A stretch of 64,000 bases of DNA from Mesocentrotus franciscanus (lineage: Eukaryota; Echinodermata; Echinoidea; Camarodonta; Strongylocentrotidae). Below, piece after piece: positions 1-10,665 of this stretch. The stretch spans positions 18,624,335-18,688,334 of the forward strand of contig CP137672.1 in assembly GCA_037976565.1 (NCBI GenBank), read 5' to 3'. The notes under the pieces are model-generated. The model ran no database searches and was not told where the DNA came from. It saw nothing but the letters and a program-made list of their open reading frames with translations. Positions within the stretch are counted from its first letter, which is position 1, and every line of letters starts with the position of its first letter. A program made the translations under genes and the position numbers.

Positions 1-10
1 ATGCTTTGAG

Positions 11-478
11 CTAATTTCTCAAAGTGTGGAAAGTACTTTCCACCCCTTCCTCCTCGAATGGAGGGACCATTCTGACATTTTTAGCAACGTCAAAATGCCT
101 ATCAGTATTTCTGCTCTCTTTTCTGTTTACGGCAACAAGTTTCTCTCTCTCCAACTCTACTCTCGCCCTCTCTAATTCCAGCTCCTTTATCCTCACTTCA
201 TCCAAAACTGAAGACCTAGCCTGAGAATCTACTTTAGGAGACCGAGACCTTGGAGGAGGCACACTGATACTACCTGCCGCCTCTAAAGACAATACCTCTT
301 CAGCAACCAGAAACTCGACAATCTTGTTCAAAATTGCAGACTTCAGCATGTAGCGTTTGATACCTACAACCTCATAATGAGTTGCTACATCTAACAATTC
401 AACTTTAGTCAATGAGCTTAACCGCTCCGCAGACGGATCCCTAACAAACTCTCCCAACGAGAACTCGCTAGCCATCAT
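11..478 (-). pseudogene. Gag-like N-terminus of LTR retroelement
   Basis: This 155-residue minus-strand reading frame looks like the start of a Ty3/gypsy-type Gag protein, which would form the particle shell in the cytoplasm. The frame starts with two adjacent Met codons (MMASEF). A helical basic region near residues 20-60 resembles a SAP-like fold. A charged coiled-coil stretch (ELELERARVELEREKL) lies around residues 98-115, and MVPPFEEEGVE begins the conserved Gag block. The frame then stops at about position 11. The adjacent frame continues with a Gag-typical aromatic/charged motif, so a one-base deletion near position 30 probably broke the gene. The rest of the element lies left of the window. 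No pol domain is visible. The family call rests on motif style only. Confidence 0.5.
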
Positions 479-1088
479 GCAAAAAACCCTAGCCTCCTAA
501 ATAACCTAGAAAGAACTAGAACCTGGCTGTTATAATCCCCAGCCAACCTGACAACACCTTGATTCTACAATAACTGAGAAATCTAGACAACTTGACTGTT
601 ATAACCCTCAGTCAAATCCTGCAAATCCATGCAGAAACACGAGAAGACAACAATGTTTTTCTCACAACACACACACCACGAACTCGAAGCTGCCACGCCA
701 GCGGCGCGATGCCCGACGATATTAGGGACTTTTAGATTTGCACGTCGATATAGTGGACTGCAACGTGTGACGTCCTTATAAGGCACTGTGATGTCTTTTT
801 AAGGCACTGCCGGGCAAGGCCCAGTGCCTTAACACAAGTCACACGCGGCAGTCCACGCTCTCGTCGTGTAAATCTAAAAGTTCCTAATGAACGTGCAAAT
901 CGAAAAGTCCCTATTATCACCATACAACGCAACGACATTGACGACAACACACACAGCACACACAGTCCGGTCATAACGTGTACGAAATCCGTCGCACGCA
1001 ATGCAACATGCCAGCGCGCATATCACGACGAAAATCGCCTGAAAATCCAACTTTTCACGTTATATAACTACCTGGCTAAGCCCCCATT
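479..1088 (-). other. Structured leader of the LTR element
   Basis: This gene-free stretch lies between the Gag-like frame and the putative primer-binding site, so in minus-strand orientation it would be the 5' untranslated leader. It contains a long imperfect stem (arms at 721-761 and 848-888) and an inner hairpin at 801-830 (AAGGCACTG pairing with CAGTGCCTT). A second copy of the outer arm sequence lies at 892-913. Short frames here (583-786, 732-1001) have no recognisable content. Confidence 0.4.
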
Positions 1089-1275
1089 TGTTACGGATTG
1101 CTTGCTCCATCCGTATTCCCAGGTCCTTAGTTAGATAAAACAGATCACAAAGTCACACACTCACACAAAGTGGTTAAAGGTAAAGAACCATTGTTAATCT
1201 TCGTCTCGAGCTCCGTTGTAAAACCAAAAGCCCTAACTCAACTCGTCCACAGGACAAGTATGTATAAACAATAAC
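1071..1275 (-). other. Possible primer-binding site and short LTR
   Basis: On the minus strand, positions 1086-1071 read TGGGGGCTTAGCCAGG. This starts with the same eight bases as the proline-tRNA primer site of many retroelements. It sits two bases after a CCGTAACA end. A TGTTA start on the minus strand at 1275 would give an LTR of about 187 bp ending in ACA. The 3' LTR is outside the window, so neither the LTR identity nor its length can be confirmed here. Confidence 0.3.
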
Positions 1276-1730
1276 ATCGGTCTATACATGTACATCCATC
1301 ACAGCCATAGTACCTTTAAATAAAGAAAAAAGGTAATTGGATCCATGCATCTCCTAAGAAGTAACTAGTATGTCATGAATTGAAATCAATCTTTAATTAT
1401 TGTAAAAGAAAGATAAGTAGATAATCTTGATTATACATCATTGTGCATGTAAATAATTCGCCGAATGTGTTGTTATATAACCTACACTTGATTTTAAAAG
1501 AGCAAGAGGCAAATTTCCAACCAAAAAGAAAAATACATTAACTGATTCTTCACTTGTTTGAGGAAATTAATAGGAAACTGAATTATCATGAAATGCTGTG
1601 AATTGCTGTGCCACCATGGACATCATTTCAATAATGTTTTTTGCTAAGATTAGTGTAGTAAACGCTTACTTTATTTTCCTTCTAATGCTCGTGCTTTTTT
1701 AATAAATCGGAAGTAGGCCTACCATTTCAT

Positions 1731-2291
1731 TTTATACAACTCACTCCCAGATCCTAATCAAATGATTGGTCATGCGCGGTCACGTGTGATTCATTTACTG
1801 AGCCTATTGCACGCTTTTTCATGAAAAAGCGTGCAATATTTTCCAGTACTATCCAACGATTTTTCAGTGCCGCGCAGTAGTGCGCGTAGAGGTTAAGCGC
1901 TTAAATACTGCGTGTACACATGGGCCTATTCTTGCGCAGCACTATGCGTAAATTGGTATAGATAGAGGTGCGCTTGCTATATCTATACTTATTGTGTGCG
2001 CACTAATTTGAGACTTATTAAAACTTGAGATTTATTTGTCAGCCATAAACTGTCACGAAACAATCTTGAATTGATTATTTTTACATCAAATAACAAGATC
2101 TAGGAGTTTCGTTGTATAAAACAAATGATGCATGTTTTCATTCGTTCATTATACGATCTATCCGCCCTCGTTGATGCTGTGTGTATCTATCGCACTCAGC
2201 CTAACGGCTTCGTGCAATAGATACACACAGCCTCAAATCGATTGCGGATAGATCGTATAATGAACTCATGCGCATGCATCATTTGTATACT
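1731..2291. mobile_element. Foldback/MITE-like insertion in copy A
   Basis: Copy B joins directly across this point, so these roughly 560 bases are an insertion. They carry a perfect 34-bp palindrome at 1805-1838 centred on TTTTTCATGAAAAA. A nested hairpin at about 2114-2291 has an outer arm containing CAAATGATGCATG, a middle arm TTATACGATCTATCC and an inner arm GCTGTGTGTATCTAT. The ends (TTATACAA and TTGTATAC) are weakly inverted. No transposase frame is present. Confidence 0.6.
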
Positions 2292-2574
2292 GTCATCATA
2301 TCCTTTCAAAAGCAATAATGCCTATATGTATGTTATATGAAACAAAAATAAAGTTAAGCTGACCAAAACTTGGCAATTGGTACTGCAGCTGTGAATTCCA
2401 TTATTGGTTTATTGTATTGTTAAGAGTGTGTTGCACGAATAACTGATTCTATCGTTCTATAGTCCATTATATCAATAAGGATAATAAAAAAATTTATATA
2501 ATTCTAAACCGCTGTTCCGTTATAACCCCGGCTTTAGCCGAGCTAACCTAAAATAAACGAATTTCTTCCTACTG

Positions 2575-2705
2575 GGTTTACATCCCTGGGATGGAGAATG
2601 GCAAATATATTGCCAAAGTTTATTAGTGCAGGGGGTGGTACTAAAACTGCGAACATTGTGAATCCTAGTCTGGTGACGTAAATGGATCATACACCTATTT
2701 ATCTA
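2575..2705. repeat. SINE-like segment (copy in repeat A)
   Basis: The motifs GGATGGAGAATGGCAAAT, TTGCCAAAG and TTAGTGC, followed by a tRNA-like anticodon-side region, recur at 11395-11530, 31690-31880 and 50120-50305. They look like a shared SINE body. The copies here and at 11395 are part of the larger A/B repeat. Confidence 0.45.
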
Positions 2706-2903
2706 TTGTCCATTTTGTTTTTAAACTTTACAACATGACAAATAATGTTAGTTTGGCAGAGATTTTAGATAATAAGTATTCATTTTAGTTAAGTATACAA
2801 AATCCGGTGCTTAAAGGGCTAAATTAAATATTTGCTAACACTATAATCACATTTACATATGATTATGTACTTAGAGAAAGATGTCAGAAAAGGGGCGGAC
2901 ACC

Positions 2904-3403
2904 ATTTGTTTACCATTGAGAATAGTTTTGTAATAATATTAGTATTTATAATAGCTTATGGTTAAGGCTGAGCCAGGTCAAAAATAGCAAAACCGATGCT
3001 GCCCCCAATTTAAGCAAAGAAGAGAAAGGGAAGAGGTAAAAAAAATAATAAAAACCCGATGTGAATTATGTTTTCTTCCAACTGCCCACATCCACGTCTA
3101 GCAAATATGGAAGAAAAGGCTTTGTTCTGACAAAGAAGGGTTCCTACTTCGGACTCGATCTCAATGCACCCTCCATCTTTTCCCTCTTCCCCCTTCCCTC
3201 ACCTTCCAGCTCCTCGCTCACACTCCCTTTCCATTATCCCTTTCCACCATCCAATCCCCCCTTCCACTGCTCTTCCCTTCCCCCTTCTTTGCTTAAATTG
3301 GGGCAGCATCTGTTTTGCTATTTTTGACCTGGCTCAGCCTTAACGATAAGCTATTATAAATACTAATATTATTACAAAACTATTCTCAATGGTAAAAACA
3401 AAC
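2904..3403. repeat. Local inverted duplication (arms 2904-3020, 3286-3403)
   Basis: Positions 3286-3403 are the reverse complement of 2904-3020 with only about five differences. The spacer is about 265 bp. In the homologous copy B only the left arm exists, and ordinary C/T-rich sequence stands where the right arm would be. The right arm is therefore a local inverted copy that replaced part of the first tandem unit. Arms this similar could form a large hairpin. Confidence 0.8.
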
Positions 3404-6240
3404 TACTAATACTACTACCACTACCACTACTACTTCCATGTCTACTACTATTATTACTACTTATATTAATAATATTGATAAGGTGCTTTTCCAGATACAA
3501 CCGACAAGCGCTAACTGGATGACGGAACCTCCATTGACCTTAGTCACCTTTATGACCCTTCCCCCTTTCTTAAGCCAAGATTCAGATACGCCACTGATGA
3601 CCTACCTCATCTTCTTGATAAAGATTATCTAGACAAACGATTACCCCTTTTTGTTATCAACCGCTCGTGGTGTCTCTGCACGCACACCTTCAAAGTCTAC
3701 ATCTATTATTTACTGTATTAGACCTCATGAAAACAATGATTTCGTTACTGTCTTTGATTTCTTTCCTCCCCCCCCCCCCTACAGGAAAGGGTTGAGATAC
3801 GTCACTATTGACCTACCTCTATACTGCTGATGAAGATTATCTGTATAACGGTTATCCCTAATTCTTTTATTATCGAGTGCCCGTGGCGTCTTTGCACGTA
3901 CACCTCTAAAGTCTGCATTTAGTTTTTACTGTATCATATCGATTTTTCTGCCTGTTGTTGTTTATTCTACCACATGTGACCTAATTTGATATAGCAGAGT
4001 GAATATTATAAAAAGTTGTACATTGTAACCTCCCTAATATATCTAGCTTTCTGAAACGTGCGTTAAAAATACATTGAGATATACATGCATGCCCACACGA
4101 TAATATACCCTCGCTGTTTTAACGCACACACACAGACTTACATCAGTCTTTAAGAATAATCCTTTTCAAGGTGCATTTTTGGTGCAATATTTTCCATCTT
4201 TTCCCTCTTCCCCCTTCCCTCACCTTCCCGTTCCTCGCTCACACTCCCTTTCTATTATCCCTTTCCACCATCAACCCCCCCCCCCTCATTCCACTGCTCT
4301 CCCCTTTCCCCTTATTCCCTCCCTGCCCCCACTTCATTTCACTTCTACTACATCCATCCCACCCCATTCCTCTCTTCCGCTTCTCGTCTTTCCCCCTCCC
4401 TCCTTCTACTATAACTACTACTACTACTACTACTACTAAAACTACTAATACTACTTCCACTACCACGACTACTTCCATGTCTACTATTATTATTACTACT
4501 GATATTAATAATATTGATAAGGTGCTTTGCCAGATACAACCATCAAGCGCTAACTGGATGACGGAACCTCCATTGACCTTAGTCACCTTTATCACCCTTC
4601 CCCCCTTCCCGAAGCCAAGATTCAGATACGCCACTGATGACCTACCTCATCTTCTTGATAAAGATTATAGACAAACGATTACCCCTTTTTGTTATCAACC
4701 GCTCGTGGTGTCTCTGCACGCACACCTTCAAAGTCTACATCTATTATTTACTGTATAAGACCTCATGAAAACAATGATTTCGTTACTGTCTTTGATTTCT
4801 TTCCTCCCCCTACAGGAAAGGGTTGAGATACGTCACTATTGACCTACCTCTATACTGCTGATGAAGATTATCTGTATAACGGTTATCCCTAATTCTTTTA
4901 TTATCGAGTGCCCGTGGCGTCTTTGCACGTACACCTCTAAAGTCTGCATTTAGTTTTTACTGTATCATATCGATTTTTCTGCCTGTTGTTGTTTATTCTA
5001 CCACATGTGACCTAATTTGATATAGCAGAGTGAATATTATAAAAAGTTGTACATTGTAACCTCCCTAATATATCTAGCTTTCTGAAACGTGCGTTAAAAA
5101 TACATTGAGATATACATGCATGCCCACACGATAATATACCCTCGCTGTTTTAACGCACACACACAGACTTACATCAGTCTTTAAGAATAATCCTTTTCAA
5201 GGTGCATTTTTGGTGCAATATTTTCCATCTTTTCCCTCTTCCCCCTTCCCTCACCTTCCCGTTCCTCGCTCACACTCCCTTTCTATTATCCCTTTCCACC
5301 ATCAACCCCCCCCCCCTCATTCCACTGCTCTCCCCTTTCCCTTATTCCCTCCCTGCCCCACTTCATTTCACTTCTACTACATCCATCCCACCCCATTCCT
5401 CTCTTCCGCTTCTCGTCTTTCCCCTCCCTCCTTCTACTATAACTACTACTACTACTACTACTACTAAAACTACTAATACTACTTCCACTACCACGACTAC
5501 TTCCATGTCTACTATTATTATTACTACTGATATTAATAATATTGATAAGGTGCTTTGCCAGATACAACCATCAAGCGCTAACTGGATGACGGAACCTCCA
5601 TTGACCTTAGTCACCTTTATCACCCTTCCTCCCTTCCCGAAGCAAAGATTCAGATACGCCACTGATGACCTACCTCATCTTCTTGATAAAGATTATCTAG
5701 ACAAACGATTACCCCTTTTTGTTATCAACCGCTCGTGGTGTCTCTGCACGCACACCTTCAAAGTCTACATCTATTATTTACTGTATTAGACCTCATGAAT
5801 ACAATGATTTCTTTCCTCCCCCCCCCCTACAGGAAAGTGTTGAGATAGGTCACTATTGACCTACCTCTATACTGCTGATGAAGATTATCTGTATAACAGT
5901 TATCCCTAATTCTTTCATTATCAAGTGCCTATGGAGTCTTTGCACGTACACCATAAAAAAATCTGCATTTAGTTTGTATTGTATTAAATCGTTTTTTGTC
6001 CTGCCTGTTGTTGTTTATTCTACCACATGTGACTTAATTTTTATATAGGAGAGTAAGTATTATGGTTAGTACTACATTGTAACCTTTATAATATCCCTAG
6101 CTTTTTGAAACGCGCGTTAAAAACACATTGAAATATACACGCATGCACACATAATAATATACCCACGAAGTTTTAACGCACATACACAGACATACATCAG
6201 TTTTTAAAATAATCCTGTTTAATGGGCATTTCTGGTGCGA
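3170..6240. repeat. Three tandem units, period about 1.03 kb
   Basis: The blocks starting near 3170, 4196 and 5227 repeat the same order. Each has a C/T-rich tract, a CTA trinucleotide run, a conserved segment with GATAAGGTGCTTTKCC, and an AT-rich tail with ACATTGTAACC. Units two and three are nearly identical at 1031-bp spacing. Unit one is disrupted by the inverted duplication. Copy B has a single unit. Long frames on both strands of the C/T tracts are low-complexity artefacts. Confidence 0.85.
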
Positions 6241-6259
6241 TATTCTACCAAACTTCTCT

Positions 6260-9200
6260 GAAGTTGTATAATGGGGTGTAAAATTATAACGAAAGATGAA
6301 AATGCGTAGTTTTCTGCTACTAGATGGAACTGTGAGTTTGAAGTTTATTATCCAAACAAAAAGTACATCAATATATTACAATCAAATGTGAATGTTTAAC
6401 ATTGAAAGGATAAATGGGACCAGAAAATAGCATTAAATGCTAATCGTGTCTGGTACCACTAACACACAAAAGTATCACAACAATGAATGAGAACGTAATG
6501 AATAAATATGAATAACTATTGAATACACACTTAAGCTACAAACTATTCTACATCTAGGCTAAAATATGATCTGTGATTAAATACAAAGCTTTGGTATTTT
6601 ACACTAAATAAAAAGATAAAGAATTATATAACATACTATTTACAAATAGGCAAGAAACTTCGGTCCAAAGTTCAAAACAATTATTCTATTAACATTTGTG
6701 ATATTAGAGTTCTACGAGAGCAAGACGTGGATGCTTTCTCCCGTACAAATAGGGGTAGATCATTCCAAAAGCATGTGCCTCTGAATGACATTGAAAATTT
6801 ACCCTGCGTTGTCCTTACTTTAGGCACACTCAACTTCTTACTTTCTCTTTGTCTAGTCTCATATTTGTGCTCTATGAAACAGCAATACTGAATTAGGGAC
6901 TGCGGCAATTTATCATTCAATAATTGATACATAAAAACACATATAGATAGTTTATGGAGTTGATGTACATTCAATAATTTTAGCTCCCTAAATATCGGTT
7001 GTGAATGAGTCCTAATTGGACTAAACGTTATAACTCTTATTGCCATCTTTTGGCTTAATAATAAACACTTCATGTTTATTTCATAATTACTTCCCCATAC
7101 CTCAATTCCGTAGGTCATATGCGGTTGAATTAATGTTTTATACAGTAACAATAAAACACGCCTTGGCACAAACTGTCTTAATCTATATAAAACACCAACC
7201 TTTTTCCTAATACACTTATTAACCCTTTCGATATGAGGTTTCCACGTCAAGTGTTGATCTATATAAATTCCTACAAATGATGCAACATCAACTCGGACTA
7301 TTTCAGTCTCTGCTATTTTTAGTACACCTTGAGTTACTACTGATTGCCTACTCCCTCGTATTAACAAATAATTAGTCTTTAAGAGATTCACTGTAAGTTT
7401 ATTCACCTTACACCATATGGTCACCTTATCGAGATGCATATTCACTATATCCATATCAATCAAATTCAGTCTCGGTGGAAATGTATGAAACAAATTAGAA
7501 TCATCCGCAAAAAGTCTAAAATTAAAATAATTTGTTGAGTTAGGCAAATCGTTTATATACATCAAAAACAGTGTAGGTCCCAACACGGAACCCTGAGGAA
7601 CGCCACATGTTATTATCTGCCTTAATGAGCTATGCCCATCATAATTCACAAACTGAAATCTACTAAAAGATAATCTTTAAACCACTGAAGAGGCAAGCCC
7701 CTTATTCCATAATGTTCTAATTTACCAGCCAATATTGCATGATCAATTGTATCAAAAGCTTTCTGGAAATCTAGGAATACACCAAGTGTTACACTGCCCT
7801 TATCCAGTGATTTAAGCACATCATTAACCAAATTAATTAAGGACAACTTAGTACTATAATGTTTACGAAAACCATACTGGTGCTTATACAAGACATCATT
7901 CCTTTCAAAATAATCAAGTAGCCTCTTGTTTACTAATTTCTCAAATATTTTGGCCAAAAGAGGCAAAACTGAAATAGGTCTATAATTTCCTGGGACATCT
8001 TTATCTCCCTTTTTAAAAATCGGTGTAACTTTGGCTACTTTCATTGCCTCTGGAAACACACCGTTCAATAATGACTGATTATAAATATAAGATAATGGTT
8101 TTGCAATTACTTCAGCAGCATCCTTCAGTAATCGGGCTGGAATACCATCAAAGCCGCAAGCTTTCTTTACATTCAAAGTTAGTAAATAGTCCTTCACCTC
8201 ATAATGAGTAACTGGTTCCCAAAACAAAGAGTCAACTATTCCATCACTAAGATAATCTTTAAATGTAATAACATCATCATCATTACCATTAATAGAATTA
8301 GCAAGGTTAGGCCCAACGTTAACAAAAAATCATTAAAGCCTTCTGATATTTCTTTCCCTGAGGTTACAACTTTCTTACTACCATTATCATCAACACAGAG
8401 CTTATCTACATGTGAAGTTTTTACTTTACTGTTTCCACTCTTCAAAAGCTTATTTATTGGCTTCCATGTTTGCGCTGTATCGCCTTTATACATTTCAAAT
8501 AAATCACTGTAATATTTCCTCTTTGCATTCCTCAAAACTGTAGTTAAAACATTTCTATACGCCCTATATTTTTTCAAATTATCTTCACTATAGTTTGATT
8601 TTAATACTTTACCATACAATTTATGTTTTTTTAATTGACTTCTTTATAGCTCTAGTCAGCCATGGTTTATCATTTTTCCTCCTGGAAGAGTGACAATGAT
8701 CAATCGGAGCATATTGATCACATATACCTATGAATGATTGTACAAATATATCATATGCCTTATTAACATCAGTACATTCATATACATTTTCCCAGGATTC
8801 CAAGCGTAGACTATCGCAAAACCGTTCTTTCTCATAGTATTTATAACTTCTATATCGTACTTCTCCTTGTGGTTGTAATTTAACTGAGCTATCTTCAAAA
8901 ATAGCAAATATAGGAAAATGATCTGAAACGTCAGTTACAATTGTACCAGCACATATGCGAGCTGCATTCATATTTGTGTAAAAATGATCAATTAAGGAAC
9001 CTGACATGGGTGTTACCCTCGTAAGGGTCTTAATCAATTGATGCATCCCCAAACACACTAAGGAAGTAACAAACATTTCAGCATTTACGCTAGGATTATA
9101 CAAATCAATATTGAAATCACCCATTAAAATACACAACTTTTTATCAACTTTAATCCTTTCTAACACAGACATTAAACTCCCCTGAAACTGGACAATATCA

Positions 9201-9760
9201 GTGTTTGGTTTTCTATAAATGACACCTACAACAACGGAACAATCACCAATCTGAACCTCAAGCCATAGTGATTCAGCAAAGTCAATATCATACATCAACA
9301 TTTTATATTTCAAAGAAGAATGAACATAGACTCCAACACCTCCTCCCCGTACACCAGGGTCCCTACAGTTCACTTCCAAAGTATACCCATCTATCCCAAG
9401 GATATCTGCACAAGATACATTCCAGACTTCAGACAATCCAATTAAATGAAATTTTGATTTGATACATTCTTCATACAATAATCTTAAGGCATCAATATTC
9501 TTATTTAAAGACCTAATATTTATATGAGAAATCGTAAAAGCTTTTGGGAATTTTAAACATAAAGTTTTATCAAATTCAAATGGGGTTAATTCAAAAGAGT
9601 CAATATCAAACAAATTAATGTCTTCGTTGATATCAGTCATTTTAACAAAAGAGCGAACATAGTAATGTTATGATGGTGTGAGCGAAGAAACTAGACAACT
9701 GTCCAGTCTTACCGGAATTTGTCCGTTTCGCCTCGGCCCTGACATGTTTAAAACCAAGAA
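6260..9760 (-). mobile_element. CR1/Jockey-like LINE, nearly full length
   Basis: This is a non-LTR retrotransposon on the minus strand. Its AP-type endonuclease, reverse transcriptase and C-terminal region are all in order, with a 5' leader right of 9640 and a 3' UTR from 6680 down to about 6260. The left boundary abuts the end of repeat A. A poly-T stretch on the plus strand (about 9761-9775) lies beyond the 5' end. No target duplication was identified. Confidence 0.85.
6681..9640 (-). pseudogene. LINE ORF2: endonuclease + reverse transcriptase
   Basis: This polyprotein would nick target DNA and copy the element RNA in the nucleus. The endonuclease (9640-8621) shows HINIRSLNKN, GLSEVW, GVIYRKPN, LMGDFNIDL, SLIDHFYTN and VSDHFPIF, so its catalytic set looks complete. 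The linker (8619-8236) is followed by RT (8227-7646 and 7649-6681) with NYRPISVLP, FLDFQKAFDTIDH, TCGVPQGSVLGP and the catalytic FADD. The C-terminal part has YGIEVWGS and FWNDLP motifs. Three frame breaks interrupt it, each at a homopolymer: the T run at 8626-8632, the A run at 8324-8329 and the A run at 7665-7668. No in-frame stop was seen elsewhere. The start is the ATG at 9640; no ORF1 was found. Confidence 0.9.
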
Positions 9761-9886
9761 TTTTTTTTTTTTTTTGATTTTTTAGTTGAGTGCGGAAATT
9801 ATCAAGAAATAGATGTTCATGAAACTGTTCTTGAAAGTGTTAAAGCATGTTCCGTTTGGCCGCATAGGTTACAAACCCAACCTTTT

Positions 9887-10664
9887 AAAGGCTAAGTCCA
9901 CTCCAAAAAAAAATTGCTTTTAATAGATGCAAAAAAACCCAGAGGAACAGAGCACACCTAAAATTGAGTAAAATCGGATAACTTATAAGGAAGTTATGAT
10001 TATTTTTTTTTCAAGTATGAAAAACTATGGAACTCAGAAAATCACTAAACAAATTACCAATTTGATTATTAGTTTGTGACGTTATTGCCTCACTATTTAT
10101 CAATTGCTTATATATATATTTTTATCCCATTAATTTCCCCTTTTTATCCCCCAAAACTGGATTTCCCCATGTCTTCGACCAGGTTATATGATTTGTATCA
10201 TATTGCTTGCATGACATTTCAATAAATCCTTTATGAAATTTAAAGAATTTATACTATTTTCTGAATATTGTGTATTAATCATCATTGATTTTTATATAAA
10301 TAGTTTATCAAAATTCACATTTTTCATGAACTAACTGAAAAAAATACTCTATATTAGTGCATCCACACACAAAAATATTACTATTAAACTTGGATGCTGG
10401 TGTGAGAAAATAAGCTTTTTAAGGGGAAAATTGGAAATTTATATTATCGATATAAAGAAAACAATTAGTGGATAGTGAGGCAATGACGTCACAGACTCAT
10501 GAGTGAGTTGCCAATTTTTCTTGTGATTTTCAAAGTTTGTCATGTCATTACAAATTCATAACTTTCTTATTAATTATTCGATTTTGATCAAACGTTTTCT
10601 GATTGGTTTGTCTGATTTTTCTGCTTCCATTAAAAGTAATTTAATTTAGAGTGGACTTGCCCTT
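9887..10664. mobile_element. MITE, AAAGGGCAAGTCCA-type ends (copy 1)
   Basis: This 778-bp element has terminal inverted repeats of about 110 bp at reduced identity. The left end starts AAAGGCTAAGTCCACTCC. The right end, reverse complemented, starts AAGGGCAAGTCCACTCT, and both arms run on to a shared GAAGTTATGA or GAAAGTTATGA. It has no coding frame. The centre has a TGACGTCA palindrome. Copies with related ends lie at 24505-25078 and 26384-26964. Its right end abuts repeat copy B. The target duplication is unclear. Confidence 0.75.
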
Positions 10665-10665
10665 C

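Larger units (their letters stand above)
1316..6252. repeat. Long dispersed repeat, copy A (expanded)
   Basis: The sequence from about 1318 (AGGTAATTGGATCC nearby) to the motif GATATTCTACCAAAC at about 6250 is collinear with 10666-13023. Similarity by eye is about 85-90% where they align. Copy A is twice as long because it has a roughly 560-bp insertion (1731-2291), a local inverted duplication (3286-3403) and two extra tandem units (about 1.03 kb each). No long conserved reading frame is shared by the copies, so it is probably a non-autonomous element or a segmental duplicate. Confidence 0.75.

Noticed and set aside
4171..5789. Long frames of 195 codons on the plus strand and 131/99 on the minus strand
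   Set aside because: They read C/T-rich and CTA-repeat DNA, repeat with the tandem unit, and are rich in Pro/Ser/Thr without any domain.
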